64,000 bases of DNA. It comes from Candidatus Peribacterales bacterium. Its GTDB lineage: Bacteria > Patescibacteriota > Gracilibacteria > Peribacterales > Peribacteraceae. The position numbers and the translations under genes are program-made. The notes under the pieces were generated by a model that worked only from the letters and a program-made list of their open reading frames with translations, made no database searches and was not told where the DNA came from. Positions 50,401 through 58,738 of the stretch are shown here, in pieces. Each line of letters opens with the position of its first letter. Within the stretch, counting starts at the first letter, position 1. Location of the stretch: positions 245,488-309,487 of the forward strand of contig JAGVDM010000006.1 in the NCBI GenBank assembly GCA_020058765.1, written 5' to 3'.

Positions 50401-51354
50401 TCAGAATGTAATCGGTGGCAACGCTTCCCCATATGTTTGTGTCATTCGTGTGCGAAGTGCATCGGCATTGAGCTCCGGGAGGAGCGTCCCATCAATTTCC
50501 ACAACAAATGAGGCGATACCTGCGCCAAGCTGTACCGCTCGATCAATAGACCACCCTGCATCGAGACCGCGCAGCACACCGGCACGCAATGCATCACCAG
50601 CGCCCGTAGGGTTCACAATGTGATCCGCAGAACACGCGGCAAAAATCCGAGGCCCCTCCGCATCCACAATCATCACTCCCCGTTCTGCAAGCGTTACGAT
50701 GAGCAGTGGGCACAACTCAAGCACGCCAGCTTCATCGCGATTGAGCGTTGTACGGAGAATGTTCCACTCGTATTCATTCACAATTACGCCCGCACTCTTG
50801 CGCACCATGCGCTCCATTTCATCCGGACCGAATGCATGTACCTGCTGACCAGGATCGAAGAGTACGGAAACACCAGCAGATGCACACCAATCAACAGCGC
50901 GAGTCATGGCCTGTTGATCGCGAGGGCTGACGATAGCCATGCCAAGTCCATCACGCTCCTTGGAAAGATCTGGCCATGGTGAGTGGGAATCCGCACCAGG
51001 ATGGAAAAAGGCAATCTGACGTGCGCCGCTATCTGTACCAATGATCGCCGTAGCCGTCACCTGCCCTTCTACCTCCGCAACGTAGGACACATCTACACCG
51101 GCATCACGAAGATGCGCGAGATACTCTCGGCCATCGCTCCCCACCGCTCCAACCAGCAACGGATCGCCACCGAGCAAACGCAGTGTCCATGCAATATTGG
51201 CACCCGTGCCTCCGTGTTCGCGTGTGTAGTGCGGAGCAAAATGAGAGACCGACAGTGTCGCGAGCTCGGCAGGTTTGATTGTATCGAGAAAGGATCCCTC
51301 AAAACCAAGCAGTACGTCGTACGCAATGGTGCCAGTGATGAGTGTTCTTGCCAT
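50401..51354 (-). CDS. Adenosine kinase-like PfkB family kinase
   Basis: 317 aa from MARTLITGTIAYDVLLGFEGSFLDTIKP (51354). The N-terminal SVSHFAPHYTREHGGTGANIAWTLRLLGG and FDPGQQVHAFGPDEMERMVRKSAGVIVNEYEW resemble the mycobacterial-type adenosine kinases within PfkB. The catalytic motif is NPTGAGDALRAGVLRG, where Asp is the base. Directly before ahcY, it would phosphorylate the released adenosine to AMP and pull the reversible AhcY reaction forward. Other ribokinase-family substrates remain possible. Confidence 0.82.
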   Translation of the reverse strand: MARTLITGTIAYDVLLGFEGSFLDTIKPAELATLSVSHFAPHYTREHGGTGANIAWTLRLLGGDPLLVGAVGSDGREYLAHLRDAGVDVSYVAEVEGQVTATAIIGTDSGARQIAFFHPGADSHSPWPDLSKERDGLGMAIVSPRDQQAMTRAVDWCASAGVSVLFDPGQQVHAFGPDEMERMVRKSAGVIVNEYEWNILRTTLNRDEAGVLELCPLLIVTLAERGVMIVDAEGPRIFAACSADHIVNPTGAGDALRAGVLRGLDAGWSIDRAVQLGAGIASFVVEIDGTLLPELNADALRTRMTQTYGEALPPITF

Positions 51355-51409
51355 ACAGAACAAGCGTAGCAGAGGAATGCGTGCGAGCAGTATTCGGAAA
51401 ACCGTTCTT

Positions 51410-51438
51410 TTGCCTCGACGCAGGCGGAAAGATATTTA
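51410..51438 (+). promoter_or_regulatory. Candidate promoter of the 151-aa gene
   Basis: TTGCCT and TATTTA are 17 bases apart, ending 28 bases before ATG 51467. This is one of the few starts with room for a 5' leader. Confidence 0.4.
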
Positions 51439-51466
51439 TCATGCTCTCCATTTTCTTTTTTTCACC

Positions 51467-51922
51467 ATGAAGCCCACTCCTCAGCAGGAACTCTACATTG
51501 AATACATGCAAGGCAACGGGCCAGCTCCCGAGGGGTGGCACGCAAACGGCCTGCAACGGAAGGACGTGCGTGATTACTGGGGCGAGACTCCGGACCATCC
51601 TGTAGAAAAGGAGGACTCTGCCGAACAGATGGTCGATCAGGCAATTCGCCTGCGAATAGAGGCAATGGCTGCGTACTACATGCAGCTTGCAAACGGCGGC
51701 CTCAAGCCACGCGTGATCCGCCACAAGAATCATGAGAGATTCCATGTGCCATTGTCGCAAGCAGACGCACTGCGTTTTGCAACTTTGCAGTTGGAACTGG
51801 AGCACAGTGGGCTGAGCGGTAGCGCCGCAGTAGAGCACACTGCACTCCGCGCAAAGTATGCTCCGCTCTTCCTGTATGCGCTCAAGCCGGAAGACGCGGA
51901 TAAGTGGCATATGGGCGAATAG
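51467..51922 (+). CDS. Hypothetical protein
   Basis: 151 aa from MKPTPQQELYIEYMQGNGPAPEGWHANGLQRKDVRDYWGETPDHPVEKEDSAEQMVDQAIRLRIEAMAAYYMQL. Soluble, helical, rich in Glu, Gln and Ala; no signal or membrane segment. A conserved-looking Trp/His/Gly stretch near the N-terminus might bind a ligand, but I recognise no family. It has its own promoter-like sequence. Confidence 0.55.
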   Translation: MKPTPQQELYIEYMQGNGPAPEGWHANGLQRKDVRDYWGETPDHPVEKEDSAEQMVDQAIRLRIEAMAAYYMQLANGGLKPRVIRHKNHERFHVPLSQADALRFATLQLELEHSGLSGSAAVEHTALRAKYAPLFLYALKPEDADKWHMGE

Positions 51923-51951
51923 CGCCAGAGCCAGAAAGCGCGCCAACGGGG

Positions 51952-51989
51952 TCGACCTGCAGGGGTAAGGCGGATACAATCGTTCCCAT
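51952..51989 (+). promoter_or_regulatory. ugd promoter with leaderless geometry
   Basis: TCGACC (51952-51957), 17 bases, TACAAT (51975-51980), then 9 bases to ATG 51990. Both boxes and the spacing fit sigma-70 and predict transcription starting at the ATG. Confidence 0.55.
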
Positions 51990-53372
51990 ATGCGGATCGC
52001 TGTAATTGGTACTGGCTACGTTGGTCTTGTTTCTGCGGCATGCTTCGCGGAGCTGGGTCACACTGTGATCGGCGTAGACATAGACGAAGCGAAAGTTGCA
52101 AAACTGAAAACTGGCGTGCCAACAATTTATGAGCCGGAATTGGAGGAGCTCCTGAAGCGTGGTCTTGCTACAAAGCGACTCTCGTTCACCACAGATATCC
52201 GTGAGGCACTACCCAATACCACAGTGGTATTCTCTGCAGTTGCCACACCCCCCAATGAGGACTTTACTGCTGATTTGCGTGCTGTATATGCGGTGTGTGA
52301 ATCGGTTGCAAAGCAGGTGGATCACGACATTGTTTTTGTAAACAAATCGACCGTCCCAGTAGGGACGGGACATACCTGCGAGGCGCGTATTGCCGCGGTT
52401 CTGGCTGAACGTGGTGTGCACTTCCGTATCCCTGTTGTATCCAACCCCGAATTCTTGCGAGAAGGCTCCGCAGTAAAGGACACCATGGCCCCAGATCGCA
52501 TTATTGTGGGTGTGAACGGCGATGCATGGGCGCAAGACCTCATGGAAGAACTCTTTGCACCACTGACTCGCACAGGGAAGCCTGTCGTCTTCATGGAGCG
52601 CGAAAGCGCGGAATTGGTGAAGTACGCAAGCAATGCATTCCTGGCAACGAAGATTTCATTCGTGAATATGCTCACGGAGCTCTGCGAGAAAACAGGAGCC
52701 AACATCCGCGATGTTGCAAAAGGCATGGGACTCGACGACCGAATCGGCCCTCGATTTTTGCATGCTGGTATTGGCTACGGCGGCAGCTGTTTCCCCAAAG
52801 ACGTCAAAGCATTGATCGCCACGGGCCGTCATCACGATGTGCCTATGCCGATTGTGCAGGCAGTGCATGATGTGAACCAGCGCCAGCGGATGCGCTTCTT
52901 CCAGAAGCTCCTCAACGTGCTCCCACAGAATGGTGTGGTAGGTATCTGGGGCCTCACGTTCAAACCGAAAACCGACGACATGCGCGAAGCGCCGAGTTTG
53001 GATCTTATGGAGATGCTCACGAAACAGGGCTTCACTATGCGCGCCTACGATCCCGTGGCCATGCATCATGCAAAGCAATTGGTCGATGATGCGGTGCAAT
53101 TTGTAGACGCACCAATGCAAGCAGTAGAAGGCGTAGACGCGCTCATTGTGCTCACGGAGTGGGACGAATTCCGCGGCATCAACCTCGCAGATTTGCCGAA
53201 AGTGATGCGTGGCCGCCATCTGTTCGACGGAAGAAATATCTACGATGCGAGGGAAGTGCGCGGAGTCGGCCTGCAATATCACGGTATTGGCATCGCTACA
53301 GAAGACATGCCCGTTGCGGCACCGCAAACTCCCGCTCCGAATACGCAAAAAGTTCCCACTTCGCGATCATGA
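51990..53372 (+). CDS. ugd: UDP-glucose 6-dehydrogenase
   Basis: 460 aa. MRIAVIGTGYVGLVSAACFAELGHTVIGVDID NAD site, VNKSTVPVGTG, NPEFLREGSAVKD, and the active-site GIGYGGSCFPKDVKAL with the catalytic Cys. It oxidises UDP-glucose to UDP-glucuronate. A 30-residue Pro/Ala-rich tail (VAAPQTPAPNTQKVPTSRS) is extra. The stop overlaps the next epimerase start (ATGA), so the product is passed to a coupled gene. Confidence 0.95.
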   Translation: MRIAVIGTGYVGLVSAACFAELGHTVIGVDIDEAKVAKLKTGVPTIYEPELEELLKRGLATKRLSFTTDIREALPNTTVVFSAVATPPNEDFTADLRAVYAVCESVAKQVDHDIVFVNKSTVPVGTGHTCEARIAAVLAERGVHFRIPVVSNPEFLREGSAVKDTMAPDRIIVGVNGDAWAQDLMEELFAPLTRTGKPVVFMERESAELVKYASNAFLATKISFVNMLTELCEKTGANIRDVAKGMGLDDRIGPRFLHAGIGYGGSCFPKDVKALIATGRHHDVPMPIVQAVHDVNQRQRMRFFQKLLNVLPQNGVVGIWGLTFKPKTDDMREAPSLDLMEMLTKQGFTMRAYDPVAMHHAKQLVDDAVQFVDAPMQAVEGVDALIVLTEWDEFRGINLADLPKVMRGRHLFDGRNIYDAREVRGVGLQYHGIGIATEDMPVAAPQTPAPNTQKVPTSRS

Positions 53373-54316
53373 AGATTCTTCTTACGGGGGCAGCGGGCTT
53401 CATTGGCTTTCATACTGCAAAGGCTTTGCTCGCTCGTGGCGACGAAGTGATTGGATACGACAATTTCACCCCGTACTACGACCCCGAGCTGAAAGAGGCG
53501 CGTGTGGCGCAACTTGAGGGCGTGAAGGGATGGACGCTCATTCGTGGCGATATTCTGGATAGAGACACGCTGCGCAAAGCAATGCAGGGTGTCGATCGTG
53601 TATGCCATCTTGCGGCACTCGCTGGTGTGCGATATTCGTTCGAACATCCAGACGAGTACATCGATATCAACATCCGTGGATTCTTCAATGTGATCGAAGA
53701 AGTACATCAGCAAAAAATTCCAGGTCTCATCTACGCCTCATCGAGCTCGGTGTATGGCAATACGCAGAAGTTCCCGAGCAGCGAGGAAGATCGCACTGAT
53801 TCCCAGCAATCGCTCTACGGCATGAACAAGAAAGATAACGAACTGATGGCTTTTACTTACCATGCCACGCACGGCGTACGCTCCACGGGCTTGCGCTTCT
53901 TTACCGTTTACGGGCCATGGGGTCGCCCCGATATGGCACTCTTCCTCTTCACCGAGGCGCTGCTCAAAGATCAGCCGCTGAATATTTTTGGAGAAGGAAA
54001 GATGCAGCGTGACTTCACGTTCGTGGACGACATCGTGCAAGGAATCATTGCGTCCATCGACAAGAACTACGACTACGAGATCTTCAATCTTGGCTGCGGC
54101 AAACAAGAGGAGCTAATGGAGTACGTGCGTATGGTAGAAGTATCGTGCGGCAAGGAGGCAAAGAAGAACTTTATGCCTATGCAGCCCGGTGACGTGCGTG
54201 CGTCCTCTGCAGATATATCCAAGGCACAGCGCATGCTCGGCTTTGATCCAAAAACCACCATTGCAAAAGGTGTGCCACAGTTCATAGAGTGGTACCGTTC
54301 GTATTACAAAATCTAA
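53369..54316 (+). CDS. UDP-glucuronate 4-epimerase-like NAD-dependent epimerase
   Basis: 315 aa from MKILLTGAAGFIGFHTAKALLARGDEVIGYDNFTPYYDPELKEARV. The N-F-x-x-Y-Y-D/x-P-x-L-K pattern is that of UDP-glucuronate 4-epimerases. It has ASSSSVYGN and YGMNKKDNE (Tyr-x3-Lys), and FTVYGPWGRPDMALFLFTEALL. Coupled to ugd by a 4-base overlap, it would make UDP-galacturonate for a surface polymer. Confidence 0.88.
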   Translation: MKILLTGAAGFIGFHTAKALLARGDEVIGYDNFTPYYDPELKEARVAQLEGVKGWTLIRGDILDRDTLRKAMQGVDRVCHLAALAGVRYSFEHPDEYIDINIRGFFNVIEEVHQQKIPGLIYASSSSVYGNTQKFPSSEEDRTDSQQSLYGMNKKDNELMAFTYHATHGVRSTGLRFFTVYGPWGRPDMALFLFTEALLKDQPLNIFGEGKMQRDFTFVDDIVQGIIASIDKNYDYEIFNLGCGKQEELMEYVRMVEVSCGKEAKKNFMPMQPGDVRASSADISKAQRMLGFDPKTTIAKGVPQFIEWYRSYYKI

Positions 54317-54320
54317 TACT

Positions 54321-55229
54321 ATGAAAATTCTTGTTACTGGTTCTTCCGGCACCATCGGCACACGGCTCTGCGAAAGGCTTGCCCAAAACGGTCATGAACT
54401 TGTGTGCGTCGATTGGCGCGAGAACCAGTGGTCACCCGCAATCAACAAGCAAACACTGATTGTCGATTTGCGCGATTTGGATGCAGCAGAAACGATGCCC
54501 GGCGACGTGGATATCGTGGTGCACCTCGCTGCCAACGCTCGTGTGTACGACTTGGTCGTTGACCCAACAATGGCGCGAGATAACTTCCTCTCGCTCTTCA
54601 ATACGCTCGAGTTTTGCCGCAGGAAGAAGGTGAAGCGGTTTATTTTTGCGTCTTCGCGCGAAAGCTATGGGAACATTGATGTAGCGGAATACACAGAGGA
54701 TATGGCTCGCGTAGAAAACTGCGAGAGTCCCTACACAGCCAGTAAAATCGGTGGTGAGGCGTTGGTATGGTCCTATGATCGTTGCTACGACGTAAAGGCA
54801 TTGATCTTCCGCTTCTCGAATGTGTACGGCATGTATGACGATAGTAACCGTGTCATCCCTCTCTTTATTCGTGCCGCTCGAGAAAATAAGCCTCTCACTG
54901 TTTTCGGTGAAGAGAAGTGCCTCGACTTCACATACATTGATGACTGCGTGAGCGGCATTATTGCTGGTATCGAAAAATTCGATACTGCAAATGGCGAAGT
55001 GTACAACCTCGCCTTTGGCGAAGGGACGACCATTGTGCATCTAGCGAAACGTATACAGGAGCTGCTCAAAAGCGATGCAGGGATCACTATGCAGCCCTCA
55101 CGCATAGGCGAAGTAACGCGTTATATCGCCAATATTGATAAAGCGAAGCGGGTGCTCAGCTACAACCCGACCGTGTCGTTTGAGGAAGGGCTCAAAAAAA
55201 CCGTTGAGTGGTACTTGGCCAACACATAA
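54321..55229 (+). CDS. NAD-dependent nucleotide-sugar epimerase/dehydratase
   Basis: 302 aa extended short-chain dehydrogenase. TGSSGTIGTRL NAD loop, FASSRESYGN and YTASKIGGEAL (Tyr-x3-Lys), and FRFSNVYGMYDDSNRVIPLFI. It is closest in pattern to UDP-glucose 4-epimerase/UDP-glucuronate-processing enzymes. The Ser in SSRESYG replaces the usual STxxVYG arrangement, so the exact reaction is unclear. Third gene of the ugd unit. Confidence 0.82.
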   Translation: MKILVTGSSGTIGTRLCERLAQNGHELVCVDWRENQWSPAINKQTLIVDLRDLDAAETMPGDVDIVVHLAANARVYDLVVDPTMARDNFLSLFNTLEFCRRKKVKRFIFASSRESYGNIDVAEYTEDMARVENCESPYTASKIGGEALVWSYDRCYDVKALIFRFSNVYGMYDDSNRVIPLFIRAARENKPLTVFGEEKCLDFTYIDDCVSGIIAGIEKFDTANGEVYNLAFGEGTTIVHLAKRIQELLKSDAGITMQPSRIGEVTRYIANIDKAKRVLSYNPTVSFEEGLKKTVEWYLANT

Positions 55230-55237
55230 GCCTCTTA

Positions 55238-55305
55238 CCACTCACTACCACCCGCTCATTACTCACTACTCGAGAAACGAGTAGGTAGTGATTAGTAGTT
55301 AGTGG
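55238..55305. terminator. Long imperfect inverted repeat between convergent genes
   Basis: CCACTCACTA pairs with TAGTTAGTGG (9 of 10) on the outside, and CTACTCG-AGAAA-CGAGTAG gives a perfect 7-bp core. It separates the epimerase unit (plus) from gtrA (minus) and can act both ways. Its right arm enters the gtrA stop codon. Confidence 0.6.
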
Positions 55306-55703
55306 AATACGAACAACTTTCGCATGCCAAAGTTCCAGGCGAGAACCAGGAACACTACGCCCATTTTGCTGAAGAACGGATCTCCCCCAAAACTATCCAC
55401 GGCGAGCCAGAGGAACAGCTCCGTCCAAAACAAACCTCCAAGCGCGATCAAGAAGACCATAGAATATTCCTTGCGGCGGCTGTGCTTACGCTCAAACACC
55501 CATAATAGACACAGGAGGTGATTGCAGACCAAGCCAACCATATACCCCAAGAATGCGAACACGAGGTACCACGCATGCCCGAACAAGTAGAGCAGTGACC
55601 CATAGACGACCAAATCGACGACCGTGGAGACGCCTCCCACGAAGAAATAGCGGAAAAATTGAATCCTGGAGCGCTCAGCCTTTCCTATAAACCAATGTTT
55701 CAT
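55299..55703 (-). CDS. GtrA family membrane protein
   Basis: 134 aa from MKHWFIGKAERSRIQFFRYFFVGGVSTVVDLVVYGSLLYLFG. Four membrane helices, with the GtrA signature R-F/Y-x-x-V-G-G-x-x-x-x-x-D. GtrA-like proteins are thought to flip or hold undecaprenyl-linked sugars for surface-glycan modification. TATGCT lies 8 bases before this ATG. The longer ORF-track start would run into the divergent dehydrogenase promoter. Confidence 0.85.
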   Translation of the reverse strand: MKHWFIGKAERSRIQFFRYFFVGGVSTVVDLVVYGSLLYLFGHAWYLVFAFLGYMVGLVCNHLLCLLWVFERKHSRRKEYSMVFLIALGGLFWTELFLWLAVDSFGGDPFFSKMGVVFLVLAWNFGMRKLFVFH

Positions 55704-55765
55704 CGCGGGCGAGCATACATGGCCGAAAAGCTGCTGCATATATTTCTTGGTCTGTTGCAGTCGAG

Positions 55766-55777
55766 TACACTGCAAAT
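55766..55777 (+). promoter_or_regulatory. TACACT -10 element of the UDP-HexNAc dehydrogenase gene
   Basis: TACACT (55766-55771) is 6 bases before ATG 55778. Nothing resembling a Shine-Dalgarno sequence is present. Confidence 0.45.
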
Positions 55778-57046
55778 ATGTCGCAGCAACCAGTGCTCTG
55801 CATTGTAGGATTGGGATACGTAGGCTTGCCCCTTGCGCATGCATTTGCCGCAAAGGGATATGCGGTGCTTGGTTTTGACATCAGCGAACGTCGTATTGGC
55901 GAGTTGAATCAGGGGCACGACAGTACTGGCGAACTCACTGACGCACAGCTACAAGCCATACAGATGACATTCAGTACAGATGCCTCTGTCATCGCACAGG
56001 CAGACATTGTGATCGTGGCGCTACCAACCCCTGTGGATGATGCCAATTTGCCAGATTTGCACATCTTAGAAGCAGGAACAGCCACGGTAGGAAAGCATCT
56101 GAAGCGCGGAGCAATCGTGGTATTCGAATCCACGGTGTACCCAGGAACAACAGAAGAAATCTGCGGCCCAATTTTGGAGAAGGAATCCGGTATGACTTGC
56201 GGAACGGACTTCACGCTCGGCTACTCCCCAGAGCGTATTAATCCGGGCGACAAGGAGCACACCGTCACCAAGATCAAGAAGATCGTGTCTGGTCAGGATG
56301 CCGCAACGCTAGAAAAACTCCTCGTTCTCTACGGTGCCATTGTGCAAGCAGGCGTACATGCTGCGCCGAACATTAAGGTGGCAGAGATGGCCAAAGCGAT
56401 CGAGAATGCCCAACGCGACCTGAATATCGCCTTTGTGAACGAAGTAGCACTCCTCTGCAATCGCATTGGCATTGGCACCCAAGACGTGCTCGCTGCGGCG
56501 AAAACAAAGTGGAACTTCCTCCCCTTCTCGCCAGGTCTGGTAGGAGGCCACTGCATTGGCGTCGATCCGTATTACTTGGTGGAAAAAGCGAGACAGCTTG
56601 GTATGAAAACACATGTGATTACCGCGGGCCGTGCAGTGAATGACAGCATGGGTGCAGCAGTGGCTGAACAAATCACAACAGCAATGGGGGATCCCACAGG
56701 AAAAACCGTGCTGGTTCTTGGCCTCACGTTCAAAGAGAACGTGCCGGATACGCGCAACAGCAAGGTGCCCGACGTTGTACGGGCTCTCATAAAGGCTGGC
56801 TGTGCAGTACGAGTACACGACCCTGTGGCGCCAGAAGCAGCGGAGCGCAACGGTTTTGATTGGGGAACACTGGAGGACGGGCCATTTGATGCTGTGGCGC
56901 TGCTGGTGCCACATCATGAATATCTCGCATCGCCTGTAGCAACACTCACAAGCGCGGTGAAGGACGGTGGCGTTCTCTACGACCTAAAGGGAGTGCTAGA
57001 TCGGCAAAATATCATCTCGGCAGGTAAGCAGTATCTGTCGCTGTAA
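55778..57046 (+). CDS. UDP-N-acetylhexosamine 6-dehydrogenase (WbpA/TviB/WecC type)
   Basis: 422 aa. VLCIVGLGYVGLPLAHAFAAKGYAVLGFDI NAD site, ALPTPVDDANLPDLHILEAG, FESTVYPGTTEE, GYSPERINPGDKEH, and the catalytic FSPGLVGGHCIGVDPYYL. The G-G-H-C-I-G/P-V-D-P-Y motif separates this group from ugd. It oxidises UDP-GlcNAc/ManNAc-type sugars to uronic acids. It is the second nucleotide-sugar dehydrogenase in 4 kb, so the polymer is probably rich in acidic sugars. Confidence 0.92.
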   Translation: MSQQPVLCIVGLGYVGLPLAHAFAAKGYAVLGFDISERRIGELNQGHDSTGELTDAQLQAIQMTFSTDASVIAQADIVIVALPTPVDDANLPDLHILEAGTATVGKHLKRGAIVVFESTVYPGTTEEICGPILEKESGMTCGTDFTLGYSPERINPGDKEHTVTKIKKIVSGQDAATLEKLLVLYGAIVQAGVHAAPNIKVAEMAKAIENAQRDLNIAFVNEVALLCNRIGIGTQDVLAAAKTKWNFLPFSPGLVGGHCIGVDPYYLVEKARQLGMKTHVITAGRAVNDSMGAAVAEQITTAMGDPTGKTVLVLGLTFKENVPDTRNSKVPDVVRALIKAGCAVRVHDPVAPEAAERNGFDWGTLEDGPFDAVALLVPHHEYLASPVATLTSAVKDGGVLYDLKGVLDRQNIISAGKQYLSL

Positions 57047-57109
57047 ATATCCGAAAAGGAATCACGGAAGATCTTCGCATTGCCTTGCAGAATCCGGCAG
57101 AATGCAGCT

Positions 57110-58030
57110 ATGGATTGGCATGGGAAAACTGTGCTCATCACTGGCGGAACCGGATTCATCGGCAGTCACCTTGCCGAGCACCTCTATGCGAAAGGTGCAA
57201 TCGTGCGCATACCCTATCGTCAGGAAAACTCCTGGCGCATGGAGCATGATAATGTCATGGATTTCCGGCAGGGAGATATTGCAGATGCAGCGTTTGCACG
57301 TGAGGCAATAGAAGGAGTAGACCACGTGTTCCACCTAGCATCCTTTCGTAGAAATATCGCCTATCACCAGCAGAACATTACCGAAGTGGCTGAGAAGAAC
57401 GTACAGATGGCCAATGCTATTGCGGATGCAGTTCGTCACCATCCAGCGCCACTCACATTCTTTAGTACAGCAAATATTCCACCGGATGCACGGGACGATA
57501 CGAGAACCTCAACAGACGGATACCAGCTGGGCAAGGCTCTCTGCGAGGAGGTATTCACAAGCCTTGCATCTGATGCGCAGATCCCCCTCCTCTGTGTGCG
57601 ACCAGTGAGTGTGTACGGCCCGCGGGACAAATTTAGCAAGGACTCTAATGTGGTACCCGCCCTCATCACAAAAGCTGTGGAGGAAGAACATACGCTTACG
57701 GTATGGGGCAGCGGGAAACAACATCGGAAATTCGTATTCGTGACGGATGTGATCGATGCGACGCTTGCACTCCTGGATGCCGGAGCAACTGGTGTGCAGT
57801 ATGTCTCTCCCCCGAACACAGTAGCCATCGCAGAGCTCGCAACGATCATCTGCAAGCACGCGCATCCAAACCTCGCTCTCGCATTCGATACAACGAAGCC
57901 AGAAGGACCTCACCAGGATACTCCGTTACCGTTCCACCCCTGCCTTGCCTCATTCCCATGGAAAACTCTAGAAAGCGGCATTGCAGAAACAATCACCTGG
58001 TGGAAAGAGCAACGACAGTTACAACTGTAG
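57110..58030 (+). CDS. NAD-dependent epimerase/dehydratase family protein
   Basis: 306 aa from MDWHGKTVLITGGTGFIGSHLAEHLYAKGAIVRIPYRQ. Rossmann GGTGFIGS, and VRPVSVYGPRDKFSKDSNVVPALI. The usual S-x-x-x-Y-x-x-x-K triad is altered: FFSTANIPPDARDDTRTSTDGYQLGKALCEE still offers Tyr and Lys (YQLGK). Substrate unknown. The end overlaps the convergent nucleotidyltransferase by 12 bases. Confidence 0.8.
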   Translation: MDWHGKTVLITGGTGFIGSHLAEHLYAKGAIVRIPYRQENSWRMEHDNVMDFRQGDIADAAFAREAIEGVDHVFHLASFRRNIAYHQQNITEVAEKNVQMANAIADAVRHHPAPLTFFSTANIPPDARDDTRTSTDGYQLGKALCEEVFTSLASDAQIPLLCVRPVSVYGPRDKFSKDSNVVPALITKAVEEEHTLTVWGSGKQHRKFVFVTDVIDATLALLDAGATGVQYVSPPNTVAIAELATIICKHAHPNLALAFDTTKPEGPHQDTPLPFHPCLASFPWKTLESGIAETITWWKEQRQLQL

Positions 58031-58738
58031 AAGATCGACCGCCCGTTGTAGATCCTCTGCCGTATCGACCTCCATACAGAGTTCGTCTTGGTAGTAGAGC
58101 GGTGAAAGATCGATCTGTCCGGCGGCATCATTGAATGCGTCTTCCGCATACCGACGCGTTTCACCGCTCTGCACGTACCGATCAATATGCTCCATCCATA
58201 CTGCGAAATCCTGGGAGAGCAGTTTGTACACTGGCATGCAGGCACGGGCGTTTTCCCCAAACACATGGACACCAATCTCGGTAATACGGCCGCCATGCAC
58301 ACGCGCTTTAAAGTCTTTTTCGGGCACCGACCCGTGGCGCTGCACGAAGACCGCACTGCCCTCCAACCCCAGCAGACGCGTGAGAAGGGCCGGATCGTAG
58401 ACCATATCGCCGTGGAATGAGAGAATATCTGCACCCTCAAGCTCCTTGCGTGCGAGCCACATCGAGTAAATGTAGTTTGTCTCCGCAAAGAGCGGATTGT
58501 GAACGTATTGGATTCGGAGCAGTTTGAATGCCGGCTCGTGTTCGATGTACGCATGAATATGTTCCTGTTGATACCCCGTGGCGATGACGACATCGTGGAT
58601 ATCGGCGGCAACCAGATCGTGCAGAATACGACCTAGAATGGGCGTATCGCCTATCCGCATGAGTGTTTTAGGCGCCCCTCCAGCCGCTTCGCCAAGACGA
58701 GAACCAATGCCAGCAGCAAGAATAAGGGCGCGCATCAC
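58019..58738 (-). CDS. Sugar/phosphonate nucleotidyltransferase (LicC-like)
   Basis: 239 aa. MMRALILAAGIGSRLGEAAGGAPKTLMRIGDTPILGRIL is the NTP-transferase loop with its basic partner (Lys). NYIYSMWLARKELEGADILSFHGDMVYDPALL holds the metal-binding Asp. N-Y-x-Y-S-M-W is typical of LicC-like phosphocholine and phosphonate cytidylyltransferases. Fourth gene of the phosphonate unit, overlapping the Fe-ADH gene by 4 bases, so it may activate the phosphonate alcohol as a CMP derivative. Confidence 0.8.
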   Translation of the reverse strand: MMRALILAAGIGSRLGEAAGGAPKTLMRIGDTPILGRILHDLVAADIHDVVIATGYQQEHIHAYIEHEPAFKLLRIQYVHNPLFAETNYIYSMWLARKELEGADILSFHGDMVYDPALLTRLLGLEGSAVFVQRHGSVPEKDFKARVHGGRITEIGVHVFGENARACMPVYKLLSQDFAVWMEHIDRYVQSGETRRYAEDAFNDAAGQIDLSPLYYQDELCMEVDTAEDLQRAVDLLQL

